DNA of 64,000 nucleotides, from assembly GCA_034190875.2 (NCBI GenBank), contig CM067345.1, positions 29,054,962-29,118,961 of the forward strand. The letters run 5' to 3'. Position 1 is the first letter of the stretch; each line of letters starts with the position of its first letter. Of the stretch, positions 1-11,129 are shown piece by piece. The translations under genes and the position numbers were made by a program. The notes beneath the pieces are model-generated. The model ran no database searches. It saw nothing but the letters and a program-made list of their open reading frames with translations, and was not told the origin of the DNA. This DNA is from Urechis unicinctus (lineage: Eukaryota; Annelida; Polychaeta; Xenopneusta; Urechidae).

Positions 1-535
1 GGAACTGATGCTTTTACGAATGCTGTTTCGCATCCTGTACAACTCCCTTGATGGCTTTACTTTTAACACAAGAAGGATAGAAGCGGTAGAATAAGAACCA
101 GTATTGTATATATTCCCTCTTTGTAAACTTTACTAAACACAGTGCTACGACCAATGGACGTAGACAAAGCACCAACGGCGCTACCAATGCTGTTATATGC
201 ATTGTTCACCTGAAATACTCTGGTAACATTCGACTTAACAGCTGACTAAGCAACAGTCAGTACTTGCAGCCTCGGCCGTGTAAATCTAATCCAGCTGCTA
301 GCATGGAATGGTTTACAGATTGCCATACAACGGTTTCATGAGAACAGTCATCCAGATTATCCGACACGGCTAGTGACTGGAGATTAAATATAGCTGCCTG
401 GTTGGATCTTTCATATCTGAAGACGACAATAGATAATGTGTTACCAATCAGGCCAAAGATACACAACGCACCCGTTAACACCACGTTCACTACGATATCA
501 AAGACGTCAATAGCGCAGGTGTCGTCCGGCATCGA
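1..535 (-). pseudogene. Class A GPCR pseudogene, paralogue of the receptor at 29,955-31,079
   Basis: The minus strand reads as a broken copy of the intact receptor gene 30 kb to the right. Residues from MPDDTCAIDVFD through TM1 (IFGLIGNTLSIVVFRYERS) and the start of TM2 (LQSLAVSDN) align with that receptor. The sequence then jumps directly to the equivalent of its TM3 end (DNA tggatgactgttctcat), so TM2-TM3 is deleted and the frame shifts to a stop. Further left, the DNA still matches the receptor's ECL2/TM5 part (gtttagtaaagtttac, gagggaatatatac) with further frame changes, and the copy runs out of the window at base 1. The tandem arrangement implies local duplication of an intronless receptor gene followed by decay. 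Confidence 0.8.
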
Positions 536-694
536 TCATAATTTGTAACTTTGATGCAATATTTTAAATCTGCTGTCAGGTTAGTTCGCTAAAATCAAAG
601 CATTGTTGTTGAATTCAAATGATTCGTTCTGAACAGTACTGTATCTCTTCTGCTACTACCTACCATAACGCCTTAAGCCGTTCAGTTAGAAGAA

Positions 695-1055
695 AACCCA
701 ACGAACTTCAGTCTCAGCCTCGACAAGTATACCCACCTTCCGACTGTTTGCCAGGATTGCTGGTGGCTGCACCTCACCCAATGCGCAGTAAGATAACCAC
801 TCACCTGTGTATATGCCATGGCGTTACAGAGTAACATACTGTGTGGCGTTACAGTCAAACTGATGACAGCAGGTGTTATGGGAAGGAAATATGTAAACAC
901 AATAACCCTATAAAAGGTGAACAATGAGCCACATGACTAACTGTACATGGGATGAACACATCATCGTGGCGATTTAGTGGTATAAAACGCCATCCAGTAC
1001 CATACTACGTTGGTGGTTTTGGGTGACGTCACCTGACTAAGAAATGACGATAAAA
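695..1055. repeat. Dispersed repeat, copy 1 (partner at 4,949-5,385)
   Basis: About 360 bp matches 4,949-5,385 in the same orientation. Both contain 'cgaacttcagtctcagcctc'-like sequence, 'tgtgtatatgccatggcgtt', 'gtacatgggatgaacacatc' and 'gtataaaacgccatccagta'. Copy 2 has small insertions relative to copy 1. No coding potential is conserved between the copies. Family unknown. Confidence 0.75.
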
Positions 1056-4000
1056 GATCTGCTTGTAGGCAGTCATAAGATAACACTCAGTTGCTAAATC
1101 ATAGCCATGCGGTTTAGACTTAGTCAGATATATTTGGGGAAGGGTAGGCACAGAGAAATATTTGATTCCTGTACAAAAGTGATTCAAACTAATCATAATT
1201 GCTATTGTAGCCTGTTTGATAAGATATTAGCATATATCAGATATCAGTAACAAGGCGAGTCGAGATTCACGCTCATTATCATTACCATCAGAACGACCTT
1301 GTTGGCAAATGTAGAGGACCATGCATTACTGATTAAAAATTGCTAATCGATGCCGAATAACGACAATTTGCCTAAATGCCTTTTAGCATTCAGCAGAACT
1401 AGCAACTATAGTATGCTATCACTTTTAGAATTTGGTCCCGGGTTCAGAGAGTAGCCTTGCGTGGGCAAACAGTTTATGTCGTGTGGGCAATGGTATTCAT
1501 CAAATCCATTCTTTTGAAATGGCTTCGTCTGTCATAAGAGGGAATATTTCTCCCACATAAAGGTCAAAGTTGAATATCAACAGGATATGTTTAATCCATG
1601 AAAATAGATTGCAAAAGCCATCAAGAAATAAGTCAATTGAACATCAATGGAATAAATTTCATCAATGAAAATACATTGCAACATCCATCACGACATGAAG
1701 GCTTGATGAACTCTAATGAGTTGACTTGCTGTTTGTTGATCAACCGCCATGGATAGTGGATGTGTTTTCGTTTTTATGAAGCATAAAGAGAATTTTGTCT
1801 GTGGCATAACACTTGCAAAGATTTGCCGTAAACAGGACGTGTTGGAGTTATTAATGGTTGGTAACGAGTTATGAAGGACTAAAAAAGCATGACTGATAGG
1901 TCTAAGATGATCGTAAACAGTCGATCTGCATCCTTTGCGTTTTCACTCCGTACACGCACGCTACATTCAGTCTGTCAGGAATTAGTTCTGCCCACGTTAA
2001 ACGATTATAATAACTCATATTCAAATCATTGCCATTTCTACTTCGCCAATTTATGTAGAAAATCATCGGCAACGTCACATACAATGTCATCTTGGCGTTG
2101 CTTCTAGAGTAGGAAGGATATGTTCGATAACCAAAGCTGATCTCCGGTCGGTATCGTATTATGTCGATGTCAATTCACATTGTTTAGTATACAGACCATA
2201 AAGTTCTGCTTATATATCGCTAAGAACACCCGCTTATTAATGCTAAGATACAGACAGATGTTGTAAAAAAAGAATATTTAGTAATTTGTTCTTCAATGCA
2301 GCCTAACGGTATCAGTCGACCACATCGCACGCCATGTTACTCTGAGTTAGGGTATGAACACGAACATCAGCTGTTATGACTATCTGACGTAAACGCGGGC
2401 CAAGTACGCTGTGGTTGGCATCGACACTGGACAGATGAGTACGCAGAATTCCACATAGATAAGTAAGACAAAAATAATTCTAGTGTTAATGTGACTGCCG
2501 TCAACAAGAATGGCGTTTGAATAGGTCTTAATAACCATACTTATGGTCCCAAAACACCCTCTCAATACAATACGGCTTGCATCCTCAGATGAATCCGACA
2601 TCAAACCTTACTTTTATAGATTTATAGCAACTGCTAAAATAAGAGCATATGTGAATAATTGTTCATTGCAATTTGGCATCGTACTTTGGCTTCAGATCCA
2701 GACAAATGTTTGCAGTAACTAAACTAGTTTGTTATTTCGCTTCAATCCATTCATCCACAAGCTGCAGCACAGTGTATGTGGTGCTTACAGAAATAACAGA
2801 CAAAAACTGCCTATGCAGATTTGATAAACAAGCCGGAGATGATAGGGGGATTAGCAGCGAATAAAGCAGCTGCTTGGCAGATAGGCCAAGAGGTTCAAGG
2901 ATAATGACAGCCTTGTGCTCTCATAGAGCGTCTAGTACTGATAGGGCAACGGTAAAGATCAAATGCAAAAGCAAAATAAGGGTGCAAAATTGTAAAAAAG
3001 AGATTACGAGACCAATGAAAGAACACGCGATATGCCAGGGAGAGTGCCATCTCCCAATAGTGTGTACGGAAGGAGAGAAATCAACATCCAGCAAAGGAGA
3101 GGATAAACGGGAGGAGAAGCGAACACCTTGCGAGAGTTTGGTTTTTGGGTCGTCGCAACATCGAATATGTGGGAAAGGTTCATCATGGGTGATTACTGTA
3201 AGTTAATAAACAATTGTAACAAAATGTTAACCCACTGAGTGACGTCATGCACCTGAGAGCTACATAATGAAACGGGAACATTCGGACTGGTCAGTGTCAA
3301 ATACCAATAATTGAAGTGTTTGATGCAAGAGTTTGACATACGACGCTGATGTAAGGAAAATATACAAGTAGTTTATAAATGCAAAACGCAATGTACACTG
3401 AAGGAAAACAAATTTAAAGCAGATTAATTTAGCCTCTGTGTTGTAAATTTATGGGATGAATAACGCCATAAGGGATGATAAAACGAATGCTTAGCAACAG
3501 ATCAAAACATACCTGCTCGTTAAATTGCAGACCTAAAGAACAAAGTGAAAGTAATGGTTTCAGAAAATATATCCCAGATATCATTAGTTGCCGTAGTGTA
3601 TGACTAGGGGGCCAGTACTGACAATGCTAAGGCCAAGCAGGCAATGTAACTAAGGACCAAAAGAGAAATGATACATAGATAAAATGTTTATAGCATTACC
3701 CTTTGTTATAGGAATATTTCGAAATATTATATGCAACGGGTTTTGCCAGAGAAATGTTGGATCGGAAGCAAAGCAATACATGAGAGATATAAAGCACAAT
3801 TGGTCAAACGAGGCAGTTGATAACCGGAAAGAAAATGCTTTTGATCAATGTACATTTCTGAAGTTACCTGGGAATATATGTCATGTTCAGTGTGTCTTTC
3901 TCTTGTACAGCTTGCGATATTGTTGGTTTTTCATGTCATTCGGATGCTAATATCGATCATCATGTATTCAAATCGTCCATCAACATTTGCCATAAATCGA

Positions 4001-4340
4001 TATGATATGATTATAGTGTTGCAATATGAGCGATTTATTGAACTCTTTGCATTCACAGTAAATATATAAACATGATAGATAACTTATAAAGTGGAGTATC
4101 TGAACTACTTGTTGTAAGTTAACGTGAGTGACGAATCTATGTTAAAACCAAAAGTTACAGCGAATAATTGCTAGTTAATGACGTAAAGCTGCTTTATCGT
4201 TTGGTCATTTCTCAAAATCGATGACATAAAATCATTACACTGAATGTCCTACGCACAAACAGCCTCGCGCAATAGGTATGTTATCTATATAATTGCTCAT
4301 AACATTCGCAATGGCAGTAAACACATTAATTTTTATCTAA
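1056..4340. other. Intergenic, no gene seen
   Basis: AT-rich DNA with only short open frames and no recognisable protein or RNA. A short stretch near 2,084-2,115 (gttgcttctagagtaggaaggat) resembles 10,066-10,100 in the same orientation, which suggests another old dispersed repeat. Minus-strand frames at 1,900-2,600 have hydrophobic runs but no family motif that I can support. Confidence 0.5.
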
Positions 4341-4355
4341 TGCAGGGGCGATGTG

Positions 4356-4390
4356 ATATTGTTGGTGTCGCTTGATGACACCAACAATAT
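4356..4390. other. Perfect 14-bp stem hairpin with 7-nt loop
   Basis: ATATTGTTGGTGTC (4,356-4,369) and GACACCAACAATAT (4,377-4,390) are exact reverse complements around the loop gcttgat. No T-tract follows and no flanking gene explains it. It could be a short inverted repeat or the footprint of a small element. Confidence 0.75.
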
Positions 4391-4844
4391 ACCTTCGGCA
4401 GTGTCCACGAAGATCTAAAACTTTTGCATCAGCGCTGTTACACTTCTAATGAACATAAAACTGTCCAAATACATACAGTATCTTCAATGTAGGGATCTCG
4501 TTGAACGTTTGACTTCATTGTATGATAGGTCTGGTTAAATTAGTTATTCTTTCCTAAAAAGCAAGCAATTTTTTACATCTACAAAATTATGAATTACGCA
4601 GGGCAATGGAAGACGCTCTCATAGAATAAAAAAGGAATCAAGCTGCATTAGGTTTGCAATTAACCTGTATGCTTAATTCAGTGCAAAAAACAGATAGAGA
4701 CTTTAAATAAGTTTCTGCAATATATAAAAATACAGATACGGCATAATAACAGTAAACGAAGCAGTCTCAGTGGAAGTCCAAAGTAACTTTTTTCTTATCC
4801 TCCGACAAGTACAATACCTTTATGTTCTTTTTTTATTTTATAAT

Positions 4845-5645
4845 CTCAAATTGAGGCAACTAACGTGCCAAACTGAAAATTTCCTCCAAAATTAATTAAA
4901 TGCTATCAGAAGAGGATTTAGCCATTGAATACACAGTTGAAAGAAATCACAACGAACTTCAATCACAGCCTCTACAAGCATACCCATCGGCCGACCACAC
5001 TGAGCGGTGTTCTGAGGAAGGAGGCTGCCTGTTTGCCAGCATTGTTGGTGGTTGCTCCACACTCAATGTGCAGTGAGATTGCCAACCAACTGTGTATATG
5101 CCATGGCGTTACAGCGCAGCGCTGGTACGAGTCAAATTCATGACAGCAGGTGAAGTGGGAATAAAACGGTGGTTTGTAACACAATAACCCTTTAAAAGGT
5201 GATCAATAAGCCACACGACTCATTGTACATGGGATGAACACATCATTGTTTAGGGAAACAGGGTAACGCGCATAACAAGAGGAAAAGCATATCAGCGAAT
5301 CGTGGGTGAATAAGTCGTATAAAACGCCATCCAGTACCATACTACGGTTTTGGGTGACATGACCTGACTAAGATATGACGATAACATAAGTAATTAAGTA
5401 ATTAACCTAGAGTAAACAACCAAATCTTTTCAATATACAATTGTTCTATTCATACCATCGATCATCACAAAAAACATTAATGCTCCGTAGTGATATATTC
5501 ATCCGTTTGGACAGTTATATGAGACATTTATGTTCTGATCTTATTTAATAATCTTACAGTGAGGCAACTAACGACGTGCCAAACTGAAAAATTCCTCCAA
5601 AATTAATTAAATCCTATCAGAAGAGTGTTTAGCCATTGTGTACAC
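4845..5645. repeat. Direct repeat pair 4,845-4,935 / 5,555-5,645
   Basis: The two ends of this interval share about 90 bp in the same orientation: 'gaggcaactaacg...gtgcc', 'aactgaaaa', 'ttcctccaaaattaattaaa' and 'ctatcagaagag...tttagccattg'. They flank the second copy of the dispersed repeat. The arrangement fits a repeat inserted between, or duplicated together with, a 90-bp sequence. Confidence 0.75.
4949..5385. repeat. Dispersed repeat, copy 2 (partner at 695-1,055)
   Basis: Same-orientation match to 695-1,055. Shared blocks include 'tgtgtatatgccatggcgtt', 'cacaataaccct.taaaaggtga', 'tgtacatgggatgaacacat' and 'gtataaaacgccatccagta'. It carries insertions relative to copy 1, for example about 50 bp near 5,225-5,300. 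Confidence 0.75.
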
Positions 5646-5734
5646 ATCGATTCAACAGAACAAAGGCTGGTATGAGCTATACTGATATTAAGATGCCTAC
5701 AAAGCGAACATTCTGAATGCAACAATGCATCTAA

Positions 5735-5960
5735 GACGGCGCACCGAACAACGGGGAGTTGCCATATACGTAAGGAACAACGATTATGTCCTGGGGTGTG
5801 TTCGGTGGATATCGCTTTCTTGCATGCCGCATATCCACTGGATGAGCTGCTATTATTAGCTTGAAATGTGCAAAACGCCTTGACAAATCCAACGGCTTTG
5901 TCCGAATTAGGCGTGCACAGTAACTCACATAATTGTTTTGAATATACATAAGCGATCATT
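5735..5960 (-). pseudogene. Possible GPCR relic (ICL2 to ECL2 part)
   Basis: On the minus strand the DNA 'ctaattcggacaaagc' parallels 'cttacacggacgaagc' of the intact receptor (LTRTK, start of TM4). About 100 bp further on, a frame with NTP followed by 'cgttacgtatatggcaac'-like DNA parallels the receptor's NTPRIF...THGSN. Frames are broken and an insertion lies between the two matches. The similarity is by eye only and may be chance. Confidence 0.3.
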
Positions 5961-5989
5961 TACTGAGGAATATGTACCACTTTGGTTTT

Positions 5990-8290
5990 TATTATATCAA
6001 CTGTCTCTAGCAATGATAGGCTTTTAGGAACGCATTATATTTGATGTCATTGGTTTATCACTTAAACGTGATTATTATTATGCGGAACGATAAAGGAAGC
6101 TTACATTCTGATACATTTACACTAAAAAGCAAGTTGACAATCACATGTGTATATAAGCATAGATTGAAAAGCAATAAATGAAATCAATATCAGATGATAA
6201 CAAAACTGTTCATTTTAAAATATCAAATTAACATGTGTATGTGCCGTATTGTTGATATAAACTCCTGAGCGACAATGCTGTGGACTCCTAAGCGTCATTG
6301 TGTGCTGTAAGTAATTTCACTTCGTTGTTTCATCTCCTCCGTTGGCGGAAATTTATAAAAAATCTCCAAGGACCACATGACACTAACTTGGGACGGCAAT
6401 AAAACAGTTAAACCATGGCTTGAACATCTTCTGCGGCTATGTTGATGGGTTACGTTACATAAAGTAATGTACTTGCAACTCCCCAAATCACGCCTAATCG
6501 GTGCCATCACATCGATGTTGCACTCGACCTTGCAGCGTCAGCTACCACAAAATTGCTTTGACTGTATGTGGGAGATGTTTACTCAGGGATATGTACAGCG
6601 ATTGAGTTATCATATTTAGTTTCTCTCATATCGGAAGGCATAAGGGACACAGTATTTATGACACCATTTTTGATATATAAACGTCGTGTCCTTAAAGTTT
6701 GTACGATGAAATGGTTTGACAGTTAAATATTCGTGAAAAGTCGAAACGGGGAAAGAAAGATGATGATAACGATAGTTGAGAGAAAGTCATGTTTAATTTC
6801 ATGAGTATACAATAATGGCGAAAGATCAAAGTTGCCGATATCCTTGTTTTCGCATGGTATTTTATACCGCAATCTCATGCAGACATCTTGATTGCTGAAG
6901 AAGTACATTGCCTGTCTCATATCCCATAAGCATTAATTCAAGACAAACGTTATCAGCGAAGGTTGTCTGCAGCAGTCGAATTTGAAAAACTTGCCACGCA
7001 AAACAGCAGAAAGAGTGACATGAAGCCGACCTCTTTCAGTCTGTTGCAGTGACAAATATTTATCCAATACAACATGCTTTATCAGGGTGAGATGAATATA
7101 TACGCTAGAAGTTTGTTTTGTATAATATGCTCCCTCTGTCTCCATTCGACGCGTTTGTCATCACCACAAGAAGCAAAAACAGCAACATGTCTGCAGATGC
7201 TACTTTCGAAATATTGTCGAACTAATGTTCTTCGCATATGTTGCATAATGTTCAATGAAGTTCAGGAAGCAGAACACATATATATTAGTAATAGGATAAA
7301 CAGATTGGTAGAATTATGCTTTATTAGCAGCGTATTCTTGCGTACTACACCCCTATCCACAGCTCCTTGTGAAAACATGGTTAGATTTCCATGAGGTTGG
7401 CTATTGACCAAAACACACACTAATAGATGGTTGTAATTGCCAATAACAAAATATGATATGCATAATTTCTACCTAATTTGTTCGTCACAACATGCGGGAA
7501 GGGGCGAATAGAGAGGACACGGTTGGAGGAACGCGCTAAATAGTATCCTTATGCTAGTATTCTACGTTAAAACGTCTAGCTCCTCAATAGCACGTCGAGG
7601 TCCGAAAATGCGAACATTTTGGCAGAATGTCTAAGAATGCATGCAAGGAAGGGACGCTCATATCGGTCAGTTATTGTCAGTTGTTATATTGCTTGCGACG
7701 TGACCAAATTGGCGTGCGTGTCTGGTATTATGTGCCGATCTACCGTTTACGTTTCATAAAAGCGGCCGATGCGTACTTCCTTCAAAATATCACATTAGAG
7801 ACTCTAACCCTTGGTATACTTCACTAGCTGGTAGAAAGATGCACATTTTTTGTCTAAATACAATGGTTTTGTTGCTATCAGTTGTGGTAACGGATAGGCT
7901 ACGGCACTCTGTGCGCGTAATTAATTTTATCAAGTACCTATTGCTTATTAATAATTAATGCGTAGGGCATCACAAATCATTGATACACCATGCCAACTTC
8001 CGTGTCCAGGAATTTACTAAAAAACCGAGTGCAGTCCAAGATAAAGGACCTTACTTCGCTCCGGCTGTAGATAAGGGTCGATTTTCTAATCAGCAATTGA
8101 ATAGGTGCTTGATCAATTTCGCCAACACTAGACTGAACAGTTTCAATGCAGGACCTTTGGCGTAATACTCTTATTCTAGCGAGATATGTTTTGTGTTTAT
8201 AGGTAATCCTAAGCTAGCCATAGAAAGAGTTGGGTAGCTACCCTTTGAGTATATCTGCAATGGAATAAGAACAATGGCTTTCCTACTCGA
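5990..8290. other. Intergenic, no gene seen
   Basis: AT-rich sequence with short open frames only. I found no protein motif, RNA gene or clear repeat. Confidence 0.5.
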
Positions 8291-8300
8291 AAGTGTTGTA

Positions 8301-9314
8301 CAGTAAAACCTCTCTAAGTCGACCGACGATGGGACTGCCGCTGATCGATCGACTAAGGGAGGTGGTCGGGTTACAGAATATACATCCGATATTATACTCG
8401 TGGCGAAAAAAAACAGAATAAGAGATGTTTTCACAATACAGTGTAGGTTTTTGTTTATTTGGAAAATCAGATATTCAAATATACATGTACAAGTAATCAC
8501 TTTTGCAAAAATTTCTTTATCGAAACTTGCTTGGCGGTTGCTTTAGCTGCGATGGCATTCTTCTCTAGCTTTGGGGCACTTCCCCACTCTCGCCATTGCT
8601 TTTCATCTTAGCGGCGAACTCAAGGGCTTTCTCTTGCAACATAGGAAACGTTGATTGAGCGGGCCTTCTGAAACCATATGGCACATCTAACTCTTCGCTA
8701 TCAACACGGATACGAATGCGCTTGCGACTTGGTTCTTCATTTGCCTCATATGCCATAATGTAATCAGCTTTACGTTTCAGTATGTTTTGAACTGTTGATT
8801 TTCCGGTGCTAAAGATATCAGCAAGCTGTTGAATGCTCTTGCCCTCGCGTTCCTTCGTGCCGATAAGTTCTACTTTCCGTGAAAGTGGAAGCTCCTTCGC
8901 CTTTTTCCGTGTTCCTGCCATGACGCTCAGTAAGATAATGATTCATAAGACCAATATACACACCTTATATAGCCGCTACTTGTATCTTACGTGTGTGTTG
9001 TAACAAGAGGGAGTTTTGTGATCAAGATCATCAAAGCTCACGCCGTTCGCAGGTGTATCGCTCGATTGTATCTGTTCTAAAGGTATCGAGTTTTGTGATC
9101 AAGATATGAGCGTGTGTGTTCTGCTAATTGCAATCAACCGGTGACTATAATCCTTCCGCCAGCGGACAATCGATCGACTTAGGGAATATCAAATTGGGCG
9201 TTGGGACCAAAATGATCGATCGACTTACAGAGTAGGGAGGTGATCAGGTTAGAGAATTCTGTCACAATGCTAAAGTATAGGCCGACAATCGGGACTGGAA
9301 GGCAGGTTTTACTG
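8301..9314 (-). mobile_element. Internally deleted pogo/Tigger-type DNA transposon
   Basis: The ends are inverted repeats: CAGTAAAACCT at 8,301 and its reverse complement aggttttactg ending at 9,314. TA dinucleotides flank them at 8,299-8,300 and 9,315-9,316, the target duplication expected of Tc1/mariner-pogo elements. Related sub-terminal sequence (gatcgatcgactta..gggaggtg.tc.ggtta.agaat) occurs inside both ends. The 1,014-bp element carries only the N-terminal part of a transposase plus what looks like its C-terminal tail, so it is a non-autonomous deletion derivative. A short related piece (ggtgtggtcgagttacagaata, about 9,867-9,890) lies just outside. Confidence 0.8.
8565..8921 (-). pseudogene. 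Tigger/pogo transposase N-terminal fragment (CENP-B-type HTH)
   Basis: The 118-aa frame starts MAGTRKKAKELPLSRKVELI and continues with QQLADIFSTGKSTVQNILKR, the helix-turn-helix (psq/CENP-B N) pattern of Tigger-derived proteins. Residues 1-50 form that DNA-binding domain. About 60 more residues follow, with a basic RKRIRIRV stretch. The DDE catalytic domain is absent. Just past the stop, another frame reads KLEKNAIAAKATAKQVSIKKFLQK, ending in IKKFLQK and a stop, which resembles the C-terminal tail of such transposases. The simplest reading is an internal deletion that removed the catalytic core, followed by a frameshift. The product could at most bind element ends. Confidence 0.75.
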
Positions 9315-9319
9315 TATTA

Positions 9320-10800
9320 CATGTGTTTGCGGTGGTTTGTGGTCCACCTGAATTCCAAATGGTGTATGCGCCATCATGACAAACCCTTGCAGCAATTACC
9401 AATATGCAGTAATACCAAAGGTAATATGGTTGGCTCTTTCTTCTACCCATATGCCTTGTAACTTTAAACACTTCTACTGAAATCATCAACGCTGAGTGAG
9501 AATCGGTTTTGGAACGGAAATGGTGAACATGAGGGCATATACTGACTTATGAAGGTAAAGGATTAATTTTTTGTAGAGTATAGAAAATGATAACGCCACG
9601 GAAATACCTTTCGAAATTTGGCATACAATCCAGGTGCAGAGGCATTCAACAGTCGAAATGATAGCTTAACCAAGTACATCTCGATAATACGAAGAATGCT
9701 TTATTTGGCACGCGATATATAGTTGTTATATCATCATTTACGAATGTATATACTCCTGCAACATTCGAGACTATCATTTCTATTCCTTTTTGAGCCATGC
9801 ATTTTAGCCGATGGTAGTGCGTTTACACATAGACCCCGATCGAGCATAGATAAACCAAGCTTCTAGGTGTGGTCGAGTTACAGAATAAGTCAGATACATT
9901 AGTGTTATTTCACAGTCGATCACAAATCACTGTTAACCTGCACACCCCGTTCTCGTTGCTTATCTGCCATGAAGTTATAGATAAGATCAGCCCACTATGA
10001 CTACAATTGAACAGTATTAAAACTATCCTATCGATCATCTTCCGTGACGACAAACTTGGTGTCAACTTTGTGTTGCTTCTAGACTGGGAAGGACATTTAC
10101 CGCTTCCCTAACCTTCATTTGTGTTTTGTGTCGCATCAGTCGCAAGAAATTTGCCACTCTTCCGATTTTTTGTGGCATCTCAGACAATCTAGGTGTAAGT
10201 GGAAGATGAGATGAAGGTGTCGATATGGTTGTCATGAATCAGACGATATCGTGACATAATTGTACATTACAAAGCGCGCATCAAGCGATACTTAATTTTG
10301 CGGATTAGATTCTAACATTGACGCAGACGTTGGGATATGTTCCTCTTCACAAAAATGCTTATGCTGTAACACACATAGATATGGGCATAAAGTGAACCTT
10401 ATCCGCGCAAATGTTGATGGACGATTTGAATACGTGAAATAGTCACCTTGTTTTAAACCGGAGGGGGAAAGGTCAGGGTCTGGTCCATTTGTGCCATCTA
10501 TCGGCGCCCTTTAAAGGAAAAGCCACTGTGTTTAATATCAATGGTGTCCATTCTTGGTCCCATGCCAGCCCGTTAACACAATTAACCGAATGCACCTAAT
10601 GGTGTAATTAAATATTGTAGACGAATGGGCAGCTACTATGACTCTTGAAAACATCAGTCCGAAAATCCCAGTGGAAAATTTATGTGAGAATTTTTAAGCA
10701 AACGCTATTTAGCATGATAACTGTGTAAAAGGAAGATTTATTAGAGGGAGATCAATTCGGCACTCTACGATGTTTTATTCAGCAAGGTGTTCTTGCAGTC
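9320..10800. other. Intergenic, no gene seen
   Basis: No convincing gene. It contains a short transposon-end fragment near 9,867-9,890 and the partner of the short repeat at 2,084-2,115 (at 10,066-10,100). Confidence 0.45.
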
Positions 10801-10802
10801 AT

Positions 10803-11129
10803 TTAGATTGCATCAGCAGCTTTCACATCGTTCCGGTACCGCATTAAACGCAACGCTTTCAATTCATTGCAACTCGACTTCGAGGTGAGGCTTTGTAGTT
10901 TTATTTTATGATAGTCAGTGTTCAGTGCAAAGGAAATTCCTCCAAACATTGCTTCTGAGCTGGTGATTGCAATTGCTGTATATGTGGTTAAAAATGTACT
11001 GTATGTTAAGCCGAACGACACAGAAAAGAACCTGTAAGCACAATCGAAATGTGGTAAATAAGTAAAGAGTAAAACTGACCAGGCATCAGTGGGAGACATC
11101 TCCAGTGCCAGGTATGGACGTCTACTCAT
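10803..11129 (-). pseudogene. GPCR relic (TM2-ECL1-TM3 region)
   Basis: The minus frame reads YLALEMSPTDAWSVLLFTYL, then PHFDCAYRFFSVSFGLTYS and TTYTAIAITSSE. This is the usual order of a class A receptor: end of TM2 (LA..D), ECL1 with an aromatic YRF, then TM3 leading to the position of the E/DRY motif. The DNA over CAYRFF..TYS aligns gap-free with the intact receptor's RAYVIKYVNPVGYTA (shared tgcttac and ..acatacag/acacagc). After SSE the frame no longer resembles a receptor and the rest of the gene is missing. Confidence 0.45.

Noticed and set aside
5603-5959. 118-aa minus frame as a gene
   Set aside because: No family resemblance in this frame; only the neighbouring frame shows weak receptor similarity, listed separately at low confidence.
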